64,000 nucleotides of DNA, taken from assembly GCA_029717555.1 (NCBI GenBank), contig JAMDHS010000012.1, positions 274,065 to 338,064 of the forward strand, written 5' to 3'. The DNA is from Peribolospora baueri (lineage: Eukaryota; Basidiomycota; Peribolosporomycetes; Peribolosporales; Peribolosporaceae). Positions 1 through 11,501 of this stretch are shown here, in pieces; position 1 is the first letter of the stretch; each line of letters opens with the position of its first letter. The notes below the pieces were generated by a model. The model was not told the DNA's origin and did no database searches. It saw nothing but the letters and a program-made list of their open reading frames with translations. Made by a program: the position numbers and the translations under genes.

Positions 1-2403
1 TGATAAGCGTCGGCTCGGCGGAAATGATGGGAGAGCACGAAACGAAAGCACACCTTCTCAGAGCCCGGGTTTCTGACCGTCTCATCGACGCTGAGAATCA
101 AGCAAGCCGCTTCGGCGGCGCTCGAGATGGCGTTAATCTTGACGAGACTAGGTTCCCAGACAAAGTTGGCCATGTTGTCCGCCACTCCCTCCGAGTCGAT
201 GTCGACGCCGTCCCAGGTGACTTCGCCCTTGGCGTGACGCATGCGGAGCTTGTTCAGCACGTCCGTGGCGTCAAACCCGGCGTTGTCGCACAGCTGCCGA
301 GGTATGATCTCGAGCGCTTTGGCGAACGCGCCGATGATGAGCTGCTGCTTGCCGTGGATCGTGCGAGCGTAGTCCCTAAGGTATCTGGACAGCTCCATCT
401 GTAAGGGAAGAGAGAAGGGGACGAAGCCAAGCCGGTATCAGCTCCACCCGCCCATCCAAGCGGGCCTGAAAAGAGGGAACACCGTGCCGCACCTCCACGG
501 CGCCTCCACCGGCGACGATGTGGTTGTGTTTGATCGCCCGCTTAACGATCATAATAGCGTCATGCAGACTCCTCTCGATCTCGGCAATGAACTGGTCGGC
601 GCCGCCCCTGAGGAGGAGAGTGCAAGTCTTGGCCTCGGGGCACTCCTCGAAGATGTTGAACCGGTCTCCGCCGATCTGTCTCTCCTCGAACTTGCCACAT
701 CGGCCCAGGTGCTTGTCCTCGAGGTCGGACACCGTAGACTGGATGGATCCGCCGACAGCCTGGACGACGCGCTTCATGTCGTCCGCAGCGACGCGACCGG
801 CGCAGAAGATGTCGCGGTCCGCAAAGTACTGCGTGGCCAGGTCGCCGATGGGCAGCTTGGAGAGGACCACCTTTGCGCCCGTCTTGACGATCGCCTCCAG
901 TTTTTGGTAGATGATCTGCCACTCAGCGTCAACGATCGCTTGATACTCCTGGTAAGACGAAAGGAAAAAGTCGTAGGAGAGGAAGGGAGGGGAGTTGTGA
1001 GAAAATAGAGCGGCGCGGGCAACGTCCCAGCATCGGGAAGAGATAGAATCCCATCCTCGGACTCACCGACACCTCCTCGATCCGAACCTCCGCATTGTCC
1101 TTCTCAGCCTTGAGCTCGAGCTCAACGTTCAAGCAAAGGATCTTGGGGTTCTTGAAGCTCTTGGGCTGTTGCTCAAACCCCGCGTAGGAGAACGTCTTCT
1201 TGAATGCTACGCCCCTGATCAACAATGAGTCCTGAAACGGCGAACGCGCCGGCTCGACGTGAGGGTCAGCTTGGCGCGCGCGACGAACCGGATCAAATCG
1301 AGGGGCCGCGATGGGAAGTCGGCACTCCAGAGCTCACCTGCATGCCGCCGCCGGGGATCTTCTTGACGCCGATCAAGCTCTCGTCCAAGTCTTCGGGGTC
1401 GAGGGACATGACGGCATCGACGACCATGTCGGCGAAGAAAGGTCTCTGAGAGACGATGAGTTTGGAGGACATGGACGTGCCAGCACACTTGAGCAGCAGG
1501 TCGCGGAACTCGCTGGAATAAGGGGAAGGGGCAATCGGGAGGAAGGAAGTCAGGGCGTGGAATGAAAGACGGCGGAACGGTGGCACGCACTCCTTGTTGT
1601 CCTTGTTGATGGTCACGGCGATGTCCTTGACCCGTTGCACTGCCTGGATCGACGTGCACATCCAACAAAGTCGGGGCGTGAGCTCGCAACCGAGAAAGAA
1701 GACGGAAACAAGGACGTAAAGAAGGAGAGAAAAAAAGGAAAAAAAAGAGAGAGAAAGAAAGAGGGGGGACGCACCAACTGAGTAGCCTTCCTAAAGCCCT
1801 TCATAATGATATGCGGGCTAACGCCCTCCTCCACAAACGCCCTACTCTCCTTAAGCATCTCACCAGCCAGGAGGACAACGCTAGTAGTCCCATCACCAAC
1901 CTCCGCGTCCTGTGCGCGCGCAATATCCACAAGCGTCTTGGCGGCCGGATGGATAATCTCGAGAAGCTTGACGATCGTAGCGCCGTCGTTCGAGATTGTC
2001 GCTTCTCCGCGTTCAGAGACGATCAGCTTGTCCATGCCGCGCGGGCCGAGCGTCGATGCTACCGTCTCTACGACGGCTAAGCAGGCGCCGATGTTGGAGA
2101 GAAGCTGGCCGCGCCCTTGGGAAGTGTCGGTGCCCTCTGAAAAGCGACGAGAAGGGACGACGAGAAGAGAAGGCGAAGAGAAGGGAAATACGCTTCAGCA
2201 CTCGTCCGTACAAAACCAAAGAACACCATACCCACCTCGCAACACCACGACGGTAGGTTGCTGCTCAAGCGATGGGGGAAACAAAAGAAGCACGAAGGCT
2301 GAGCAGGTCAGAGGCGCCTCCCACTCGAGCAAGGAAGCGGGGGAGCTAAGATTCATGCGCGTACCATCATAGGGAGCTTTCCGCCCATTCCGGCCATTGC
2401 CAT
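1..2403 (-). CDS. CCT7: T-complex protein 1 subunit eta (CCT7), 3' end beyond window
   Basis: Subunit eta of the cytosolic CCT/TRiC chaperonin, which folds actin and tubulin in an ATP-dependent cycle. The first exon (2365-2403) starts at ATG 2403, a tiny second exon (2236-2260) ends in VVVLR, and exon 3 (1775-2136) opens with [17 protein letters not shown]; the splice phases join cleanly. Exon 3 carries the group II chaperonin signatures [20 protein letters not shown] and the ATP-site motif GDGTTS. Later exons lie near 1593-1655, 1340-1515, 1069-1230, 495-953 and 53-402; they encode [36 protein letters not shown] and, near the end, VDETVRNPG, all typical of the eta subunit. A donor-like GTGTGC follows at about 50, so the terminal exon is off the left edge. 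Identity is firm; exon borders after exon 3 are approximate. Confidence 0.95.
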
Positions 2404-4171
2404 GGTGGTTGAAATGCTCACGACGAAAAGCAGACAGATGGGGAAAAAAGAAGGAAGGGACGAGGTGAGGATGAGATAGATAGGAAGGATAGGCAAAGAA
2501 AGCGAACAAGAAAGCCCGTCGTCCCTGGCCAGGCCCAGGTGATCGACACGCCGAAGCTGAAGCTGGGAGGAGACCTCGTCTCGCACGTGCCGCAGCTGCC
2601 TGTAAAGCCCGACTGACCGACGGCGCAAGACCCCGGGTGTTCTTGCCCGCAACAGCTACGGATGGACATTTGGACGAGGCTATGGAAGTGTTTCGAAAAG
2701 AGCTAGGCGGACACGCGCAGTACAAACACGAGCAAGGCGAAGGACACGTAGATGAAAGACAAAAAAAAATCAAATCAAAGGAGTCGAAGTGGATGGGCGC
2801 TATCGAAGGGAAGGGAGTCAGCTAACCCTGAGATGGCCCTCTTCCTTCTTCCGCCTCCGGGCGTCCATCTCGCGCCCTCCTAGGTCCTCGGCGCAAAGCC
2901 GAAAGGCCCTACCTAGCCCGCTGGGAGCGACCATCTTCCCACCTTCAACTCCACCTCCACCGACGTCGAAGAGCGAAAACCGAGTCGAACGGACCGAACC
3001 GAACCGGAGGGAAACGTAATGAAGAGGTATCGACCCGCGATCATCGTTCGTCGCGAGCGGAGAGAGCAATGGTGAACGGAGAAAGGGAAAGCGGGCTGAC
3101 GAATGAGAGGCGACGAGAGAGATGACCGAGACCGTAGACAGATGGAAAGATGGGGACGGAGAGATTGACGGAGATGGATGACGGATGCCGAAAAGAGTCG
3201 TAAAGATGCTGAAAGCTCGACCAGCCGGCGGCGCCGAATGGCGAAGGCTGAGCCAGAGAAGACATATGGACCATTGAAGACGAAAGGAAAACAAGTCACA
3301 AAGTACGCAAGGTCGCGGCGGAAGCGTCACAAAGGAAACAAGAGGCTGGCGCGTCGGAAAGGAAGAAGTGACGGACGACGCCAAGGCCGGAGGAACACGC
3401 CAAAGATATGTGCGCGCGCCGATGAGAGCAGGGTCGTGAGGGGCGTAAGGGAGACCATGTCAAAGCGCGGTCGAGGACGAGAGGAGACAGTCGGCCAGTC
3501 GCGCAGTCGCGCAGCCAGCCATAAAGATGGACGGGCGAACCAGCGGCGGCGGGGACCGGGAGCGGCATGGAACTGCCTTTTTGAGACGAGGGAAGACCGT
3601 ATAGACGCGCAACAAGCATGCAGTCGTTTCAGGTCGTACGTATCGGGGATGGTGGAGTAGCCGATACGGTCGTACGTGAGGGTCGTTAGGCGCCACTGTG
3701 TGCGGAGCATGCGGAAGGGGGTATGCCGGGAAACCGACGGGAGACAGGGACGGCGAAGGCGAGAGATGACGGCAGGGGTGGTGACCCTGGCGATGACGGG
3801 TGGGATACGACCAGCTGGTCATCGCAAGGCGCGCTATCGTCGTAGAGTCGACGGCGGATGCAAAGGTATGCAAGTGTGGGGAGAAAGATGCAAATGCGAA
3901 AAAAAATGGCCGAGGGGAGTGAAATGGAGGAGAATGCGGAGAGTCGAAAGAGAACGACCCCAGATGGGGTGGCGTCCATACAACACACGGCCGGCGGAGA
4001 TTGGACGAGAACGGACGACCAGAGGTTCTAGACGTCGTGTTAACTGGCTCGCTGTTGTAAGAACTTGCGACGGTTTTCGAGATTGCTCGCGTCCGCCAGA
4101 GGCTGCCCGCTGGAGCGAATCAAGGCCTCGTTGGTGCTGCGCGAGGCGTTCGTTCGTGAGCGCGACGCGAC
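2404..4171. other. Intergenic region between CCT7 and the bHLH gene
   Basis: About 1.8 kb upstream of CCT7 and downstream of the bHLH gene, both on the minus strand. Open frames here are short, arginine-rich or low-complexity on both strands and show no family signature or consistent splice structure. It must contain the CCT7 promoter and the bHLH 3' UTR; no specific element is recognised. Confidence 0.5.
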
Positions 4172-5552
4172 CTATGAATCGCATATACACAGCCAAGGCA
4201 CGTTTGCCCACATTTTCAGTTCCTTGTTCTCATCGTTGAGCATCTGGCACTTCCTTCGCAGCTGATCGTTGTCCCTCTCGATCGTCTTGATGTGGCAGAT
4301 CGCTGGGGAGAAGGGGCGAGGGAGGATGCGGGTTAGAAAATAAGATTGGCCAAACTAGACCGAGAGCGAGCCTAGCGCGGAGGCTCACCTTTGGAGATGA
4401 GACCCGACTTGGACAACCTCGCGGAGGCGGCATCAGGGCCGAGCGAGTGCTTGAGCCTCTGGAAGCCCTCCCTGAGCTCGTTGCGCCGCCGCTGTTCTGC
4501 CTCGATGCGCGCCTTGCGAATCTCACCCTTGCGCTTCGCAAAGGCGCTGAGAAGAATAGAGGCGGAGAGAGAGGGGGAGAAGGCCGGTAAGTGCCGACGT
4601 CGTCGCCTCGCTCCATGACGGATGGGAGACGGTGGGTCAACGCATACATGGCGATGAAATGGACTCACGAATCGCCGTACGTCCTCGTGAGAACGGGCGC
4701 GGCGGCGGCGTCGCTGTCGTCGCTCATCTCTTCATCGACGTCCGAACCCTCCGCATCCCCTCCGGAGCTTTTCGCGGAGCCGTTCCTCTTGGAAGGCTTT
4801 TTGGCGGTGCTAGCGACGACGCTGCTGCCGTTAGCGATCTGACTACCCTGCCGAGTGGGGATGGCGGTCTGTGGCTGTCGTTGGGCGGCGAGGGCGGGTC
4901 CGAACCGGTTCATGGCAAGGCCGCCGTCGCTGAAGGCATGGACGGAGGGGGAGGGAGTCGGGGGGAACTGAGCGTTGATGCCAAAGGCCGAGTCGGAGGA
5001 AGAGACGCTGCCGATGGAACTGGTGCCGCTGGGATCCTTGGTGTGGTTGAGGGACACGTTGGGCGAGTTAGGAGTGGCGAGGGAGGTGAAGGTGAAGGAG
5101 GTGTTGGTGGTCGAAGGCGATGAGAGAAAGCCGCCGGGCGTGGCGGGGAGGGAGTCCATCTGTGCCGACACCGGACTGACACTGCCCACGAGACCGCTTG
5201 CACCGCCAGCACCACCGGCACCGCCGCCGCCGCCGACGCTCAGGCCTGGCTCGCCGGTGACGCCCATGGCCGTGGAAGAGATGGCCATGGGATAGGGTTG
5301 TATGGGACGAAAAGTGAATTCGGGCTCATTGAAGTTAAAGTCGCCGAGCTGGTGACTCCAGGCGGGGTTCGCGCTCGTGGACTGGAGCAGGCTGGGGTAC
5401 GAACCGCCAAAGGAGAAGGACACAAAGCCAAAGTCGGCCGCGCCGTACATGGGAGGCGCCGATCCCGCCCCGACGGTCTCGGTGGCCGACGACGAAGCGA
5501 GGCCGTCATTAGCGACATGTGGCTGCTGGGGTTGGTGTTGGTGTTGATCCAT
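4172..5552 (-). CDS. bHLH (leucine-zipper-like) transcription factor
   Basis: Three exons (4669-5552, 4389-4546, 4172-4302) join in phase to 390 residues. The first about 295 residues are low-complexity, rich in Ser, Gly, Pro and Gln, as in activation domains. Exon 2 holds the basic region and helix 1 (RKARIEAEQRRRNELREGF), the loop and the start of helix 2. Exon 3 completes helix 2 (ICHIKTIERDNDQLRRKCQ) and continues as a leucine-zipper-like coiled coil, MLNDENKELKM, before TAG at 4172. The basic region keeps the Glu and Arg that contact E-box DNA, but the usual His is Arg. I chose ATG 5552 because the upstream in-frame sequence to 5699 looks like leader. Target genes cannot be read from sequence. 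Confidence 0.85.
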
Positions 5553-5737
5553 GATCGCTCCCGTTCCTTCCGTCTCTGGTGATCGAAGGGGGAACTGACC
5601 GACGACGGACGTTTTCCTTTTCGACCGGCTGCGAGCCGAGGTGAACGGAGGACGGCGTGCGCCGGTGGCCAGGTGATCGTGGCGACTTGGTGAAAGCACC
5701 TGTCCCTAAGGACGAGAGACGAAGGGGAAGGACGTTG

Positions 5738-5772
5738 TGGTGGTGGTGGTGGTGGTGGTGGTGGTGGTGGTG
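5738..5772. repeat. GGT/ACC trinucleotide microsatellite
   Basis: Eleven or more uninterrupted GGT units on the plus strand, about 190 bases upstream of the chosen bHLH start. On the minus strand it would encode polyhistidine if translated, but it is more likely in the leader or promoter. Confidence 0.9.
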
Positions 5773-6083
5773 AAGAGAGGAGGCGGTGGTCGATGGCGAA
5801 GAGGAAGAAGGAGGAGTGAAGGGTAGGAAGGAAAAGAAGAAGCGGACGGGCGGTTGTTGTCGGTGTCGGTGGTCGGCGAGCAAAGTTAGTTTAGCTCGGT
5901 GGAGGGCCGGATGACGATGGGTAGCCGAGGGGGACTCGACACAAGCTCGCGGGGCTGACGAGGACAGGAGGAGGAAGGGGATAAGGCAGATGGAGCGAGC
6001 GAGGAGTCAGCAGTGTCCAAGTCAAGGCAGGACGGAGAGCGTAGGGAGCGCGGATAGCGTCAACATTGTCGACGTCGTAGCCG

Positions 6084-6162
6084 TCATAGACAGTGTAGAC
6101 AGTGTAGACGGCGTGGACATGGTAAACAGCGTAGACAGCGATAGCGTAGACAGCGAAGACAC
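6084..6162. repeat. Imperfect 9-base tandem repeat (GTAGACAGY-like)
   Basis: Units such as gtagacagt, gtagacggc and gtagacagc recur at 9- or 6-base spacing. On the plus strand the array reads as alternating Val-Asp-Ser, on the minus strand as Ala-Val-Tyr. No gene model contains it. Confidence 0.7.
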
Positions 6163-9100
6163 GGCGGACCTTGCTCATCCTCACCCGCTTCCTCTTCCTC
6201 ACCCTCTTCCCTCCCCCCGTCCCTGACCCTATCGCTGGCCCACCGTCCCGCCCTCCCGTTCCTGTCTGCCTCCCCATCGAGTGTCCTAATCGCAGAACTG
6301 CGTGGACGAGGAACGAACGAACGAGGTGCGAAGAAGTCGTTGCTCTCCCCTGGCCCACAAAGAGGCAAGGTAGGCTTCGCCCATTTCGAGCCCCGATCGT
6401 CTCCCGCTAGCACCAAGCCCTCCGCGCAGCCGACGCGCGCGCCAAGGCCAGGAGCGAACCCTTCTCCAGACTCGACATGAATCGAGGGCATCTCTCACCC
6501 GGACAAGAGCCGACGCACCCACACCCATCTATCTGCCCTCGTCGCTTCGATCTTCGGTGCAGCGCATATCCGCCATCCGCGCGGATAGGCAGGCAGGTAG
6601 ACAGGCAGACGGAAAGATAGACGGAAAAGCCGCGACGGACGAAGGGAAGGACGGAAGAGAGGAGGAAAGAAGGAAGACGGACGGACAGACTCACTCTACC
6701 CTTTCGATCGCCAGCCTGCTGGGTGCGAAGGGACGACGGGGGAGGGGAAGGGAGTGGATGGATGTGAGAGGAAGAGCAAGGGAAGAGCGAGAAAGGTGGA
6801 CGGAGAAGAGAAAAAGGGAAAGAAAAGAAAAGAAAAAGGCGAAAAGGCGAAAGGAGCACGACGAGGGCTACGGTTGGTTGGTTGGCAGGCAGGGCTTCGG
6901 ACGAATGTATGCGTGTGCGTGTGTAACGTGCCCTTGGTTGGTGCCTAAGAGAGAAGCAAACGGAGCCGGAGCCGGGGCGGCGGTGAGGTGAGACACGAGA
7001 GGGGAGATTGATGAGCGGGCGGCACCGGGGGATCCGCCCGGTGCGACGGGGGGAGGGGAAAGGAGGGGCGACCGACGGAGCTGGAGGAGCTTGGAGCGGA
7101 CCGCGGAGGAGGGAGGAGGGACGGGGTGGGGTGAGGTGGAGGAGGGAGAGAAGGGGGAAGGATGGACGATGGTGGACGACCATTCGACGACGGCGAAGCA
7201 ATGTCAGGTGCGCCGGCGAAGGGCGGCCGACTGAGGAGCGGGATTGAAGGGGAATGGGAATGGAATAGAATGGAGGTGAATTGCGCTGCGCTGAATTCAA
7301 CGGCCGCGACCGTGTGGATAACCAACGCCGGGTTACGCCGTATTCACGCTCGACACAAGCCGCCATACGGCGCTGAAAGGGTGTTATGTTGCATGTATGT
7401 CACTCAGGGCAGGCTCATCGACGACAGCGACCGATGACGGCAGCCGGTCCAGTCCAGTTCGTGTCCAGCTGGCCACAGCAAGCACGTGATGCCGGGACGG
7501 AAGTGGGCCAAGTATGGCATAAGGGCGCATCGACGAGGGCAAGCGAACGGTGGTGTCGTGTAGCCCCATCCATGCCATGCCAGGCCGGGCCAGAAGGCGA
7601 ACGTGAGCGAGAAGCGTGAAGCGTGAGCGGCGCCCTGTTTTCCTTGCGCGACGCCATGGCCGCCTGCTTGCTCGCTCTGCTCTCTTCGCACTCCTTCCTC
7701 CCGCAGAGAAACAAACCGTCGCGTAGCTGTCCACCCCCTGCCTTGCCGTCAGTCCTCCGTCGTCGCCGCCCGCTCCGGCGGCCTGCCCTTGCGCCGTCCG
7801 TCCGTCGCCCGTTGCCAACGCACGCATGGAACGGTACGCGCGTGGGGCTCGCTTGTCGCTGCATCGATGCGGCCGGACGGATGGGTGGCATTGGGTATGA
7901 TATCCATCAACACCGCCCCGGACCAGACCTTCGTCGTCGAGCCCGAGACGGAGGCCGAGGTGTAACCAGACCCGAACCCCCTCCGGCCATCTGTGTCTCG
8001 CTCGTCCTCAGGATCGACGGTGCAGTACGTGTCTGCCCTAGCCCTAGCTTTGGCTGCTCTATCTAGCTCGAGCGAGTGCGAGAACGGGAGGAGGTCCGTC
8101 GGTCATGCGCTTCATTCATCCCATCGTCTTCCCCTCGTCCCCTTTGCTGAGCTGTGCTGCGCTGTGCTGTGCTCGTTACGTGATTCGATGCGACGCTCGA
8201 GACTAACCCTTACATGGCGCGTGCGGCGACCCCAAGCTCGCCGTCGACCTTTTCGTCAGGCCCACCTCCCACCTCCCACCTCGGGTCACGTCGCGATCAG
8301 GCCGGGTGGACAGGAGGAGGAGGAGCAAGGCCAACCAACGTAACGTCGACGCCAACACCAACGCCAGACCAAGCCGAGGCCGAGCGAGAGGTAAGGAGGG
8401 AAGGACGTCGAATCGGCCGCGCAGCCACGTCGGGGTCCGTCCGTCCTCCCTCCATCCCTCCTGCAGAGGATGGTGGTGTCTATCTGTCTGCATGGAGAGC
8501 GTCGAAGCGAGCGAGATGTGCGTGCGGTGCGTTGCGCAGCGGTCGACCCTTGCGCCGACTCCTGTCCGTCTCCTCTCCGTCCATCCATTCCCCGCCGTCC
8601 TTGACCTCACCTCGCCCGCCGTTCGTCCGTCCTGGCGTCCGAGTTCGTCGTCGACGATCCACGTAGAGTACGGATACACAGATACCGCCAGCATGCGCAG
8701 CATCATCCACGCGCATACATACATACATACGTGCGGCGTACACCGTACTCCTCAGGCTCAACCTGACCGGATGGCCTTCCTTCCTTCCTTCCGCGGTCAA
8801 AGCAATTTTCCAGCCGACGCGGTGCGAGCAGGAAATTCGTTCATCAAATCGTGAATTCGTAAACAAAAAGGACGATCGACTCGAGGACGACAACGTAAGG
8901 GAGGGGAGGGGGGCACACGCGGGAGGTGGGTCTTGTGTCCGCATAACGACCATGTCCCCCCGCGCCGTGCATGGCTCGTGGGTCGAGGTTATGAAAAGTG
9001 TCCGTCACAAAAAAAGGGCGAGGATGGAGGCACGGACGCACGATCCGTTCGAGCTTTGGCCCCGGCGGCCCGTCCAACTCGTCCTTCGTTAAGCGACGAC

Positions 9101-9192
9101 AAACGCTGCAAAGGTTCGAAGACAAGACCAAACGGACACAGAAGAGGGAAAGAGGCCCGCAAAGGGAAACGGAACCGAGGTCGTCGGGCCGT

Positions 9193-10919
9193 TTAAACGT
9201 GGTACATGCCTGCGTCGGCCGCGGGTTGGAGAAACAGCGGTGGTTAGCTACACTTTTGCTGAAAAGTCGCTAGCCGACGCTGTATGGACGACAATTAACT
9301 CAAATATGGTGTCATAGCCGGCGCTCACCCTTATCGCTCATCGGGAGGCCATAGTAGTGCTGGATGCGCTTCATGAATCGCCAGCAGAGGAAGAACCTAG
9401 ATCGCAGGAACGATATGGGGAGGAAAGAGTGGAGGTCGGGGAAAAAAAAGATGCGAGCGATCAGATGATAAAGATTCGCTTTGCTCGAACCTTCGCCTCG
9501 GGGCGGCACATTACTCACATGTAGACCTGAAGATTTGACGCGTACCGAGAACAAGGCATAACACGCCGTCGCGCGACGAAATAGGAATCAGGTCGCCGGC
9601 TTTCGATGTCATCTCGCCTGCCATCCACCCTTGATAGACACACACCTGGGAAAGCCAATCAGCCGCCAAGCTGAGCACAAAGGCGATATACAAGCTGTGG
9701 AATCCGGCCGAGCAGAACCCAGAGGGCATCGAGTGGCCGTTGTCGTAGCCGGCTTCCGCAGAGGCGCCCCAGAGCTGTCCGCCATTGTTGCACTCTGTCG
9801 CGATGCGCACGCCAGGTAGTGGCCTAGGTCAGCCGTGATGAGGTACAATTCGAATTTCGCGCATTACCCACCCCAAATGATGTTTCCTGTGACACAAGAA
9901 AGAAACAAAAGTCAGAAAAAGTGTCGCCAATCAAGAATCGAATAGTTTCTCATACCTTGTGTACGGTCGAGTTGGAAGACTGGCCAAGGGAGACATCGGA
10001 AGAGGATCGACCGCGAGTCAGTGCACTCGTCTCCACTTGGCGTCCCCCTCGAACCTCCCACGTCTAGCTCGCGTCCACTCACTCATAACGGCTCCCCTCA
10101 CGGCAACGACCATGAGCACGAACGGCCAAAGGAAGAAGCTCACGCGCGTCCACAGGTATGAAGAATTGGAGAGACCCAAGATGGTGATGACGCAAAGAGA
10201 CGTCACAGCCATGCCGATACCGCCGTAAATTTGCCATTCCGGGTAGGTGAAGAAGATGTATTCTGTGCCGTCAGAAGTAGGAAGGCGGGCGCGTGAGCGG
10301 AAGCGATGAGTCGGCTCCATGCCATTCGAACACGCAGGCCTGTGCATATTTTGGTCGAGAAAACGGTGCTACTCACGACCGACCATGAACAACATGATCG
10401 ATCCAGCAAGGTTCCAGGTCTGTTAGAAAGCGAATGTGTCGTGCCGCGAGCAGGTAAGGAAACTCGTTCGGAGGAAGGCGGACGGATCAAATTGCGAGAG
10501 CGTTGCAGCCAACCGGGGCCTTGCCTCTCAGCTCCCGCCCCAACTCACAGCGATGGCGGTAGCCCAAGCGATGGCACCGTGCTTCAAGGGGAAGCTGTGG
10601 AAGAGACAACTCCACGAATAAGCGAAGGGACTCCCGACCGTGAGTTCCCGTAAGAGCAGATTGTGGGCGGGACTCACATGAGCAGACAATTGTCACACCT
10701 AACATCCCCGATCAAAGGGTTATCAATAAAGAAATAAAGCGTGCGGGGTCAGTCTTCTGCCTTTGTCCGGGGGACAACGAAGATGAGGTGAGTCGAACAA
10801 GCGACTGCCAGGTCATCTATTCATGGTCATGCCGGCCAGTACACCACAGCAATAGCGGCAGCGAAGGGCGAGGCAAGGTATCGAGCTCGCGAAATAGCAC
10901 GAGGGAATACGTACCACAT
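9193..10919 (-). CDS. Small four-pass membrane protein, micro-exon gene
   Basis: I do not recognise the family. Eleven exons fit GT-AG rules and total exactly 576 nt (191 residues): 10915-10919, 10678-10698, 10549-10594, 10377-10419, 10083-10262, 9956-9979, 9872-9886, 9646-9794, 9519-9526, 9329-9396 and 9193-9209. The first coding exon is five bases (ATGTG). The protein starts MWCDNCLLIFPLKHGAIAW, with a CxxC pair at residues 3 and 6. Hydrophobic stretches at about 16-37, 50-69, 80-99 and 141-168 suggest four membrane spans. A hydrophilic loop at about 103-138 has Cys113, with Cys139 at its end. A basic segment, WRFMKRIQHYYGL, follows the last span, and the protein ends GMYHV. It is probably an endomembrane or plasma-membrane protein. 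It diverges from SMC6 on the other strand. Confidence 0.8.
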
Positions 10920-11501
10920 TGTGAAAGGTCAGCTGACACACAAAGACGATCGAGGTATTATGGAGCGAAGACGAGGGCGGAGTTATATAGAGGCGGAGGC
11001 AGAGTCAGTCGTTAGCAGTCCTTATCGGAGAGGCGGTCGTGAACTGGTTCGTAAGTCGTCCGTGCGTTCGGTCGCAACGTCGCTTTCGCTTGTCGATGGA
11101 GGGGGGAGCGGCGGCAAAGCGGTGGTGTAACGAGGAAGCGGATAGTAAACCGACGTTTTGAAAGCAGGTCGCACGGGAGGTCGTCAGCTGGTCGTTAGAG
11201 AGAAGAAAGAGATTGATGTTGGAAGAAGACGAAACCCGACGTCGAGCAGACTGTCCTCCATCCTCGTACCACCACCACTCAGGGGCTCCCCCCGCAAAGT
11301 GCACGTGCGCACTGATCGCCCGCCGCAGCAGCGTTTAACTGGGAATGACTACTGTAATTCGAAAAACCACAATCAGCGACATTACCCTTTGACGCGTCCA
11401 AATCGCGCCGCGTACATTCGAAGCTTGCGGCGATCCACAAACAAGCGACGTTCTTCCTCCAACACCACCGGTTGCTCAAAGACAAAAAAGTCGCCGACCA
11501 A
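10920..11501. promoter_or_regulatory. Divergent upstream region, membrane protein / SMC6
   Basis: These 582 bases separate two divergent starts (10919 minus, 11502 plus) and must serve as promoter and leader for both. I see no clear TATA box. An in-frame ATG at 11472 could extend SMC6 by ten residues. Confidence 0.5.

Larger units (their letters stand above)
5553..9192. other. Long gene-poor region upstream of the bHLH gene
   Basis: About 3.6 kb between the bHLH start and the end of the membrane-protein gene. It contains a GGT run (5738-5772), a 9-base imperfect repeat (6084-6162) and a strongly purine-rich plus strand at roughly 6590-7260, so a minus-strand leader would be pyrimidine-rich. 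Open frames up to 319 codons are low-complexity Ser/Pro/Arg and I do not support them as genes. A long promoter and 5' leader of the regulatory gene is the simplest reading. Confidence 0.5.

Noticed and set aside
5990-6226. 78-codon plus-strand frame with Val-Asp-Ser repeats as a gene
   Set aside because: It is created by the 9-base repeat and a Pro/His tail; no start or splice evidence.
6407-7366. 319-codon minus-strand open frame
   Set aside because: The composition is Ser/Pro/Arg low-complexity driven by the pyrimidine-rich strand, with no domain or splice support.
7623-8066. 147-codon plus-strand open frame starting like a signal peptide
   Set aside because: Arginine- and proline-rich remainder, overlapping frames on both strands, and no start context or homology that I recognise.
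9321-9340. Stop of the membrane protein in GERRL at 9314
   Set aside because: A GTGAGC donor inside this read-through and a CAG acceptor at 9210 give an in-phase last exon ending GMYHV, which makes the total length an exact multiple of three.
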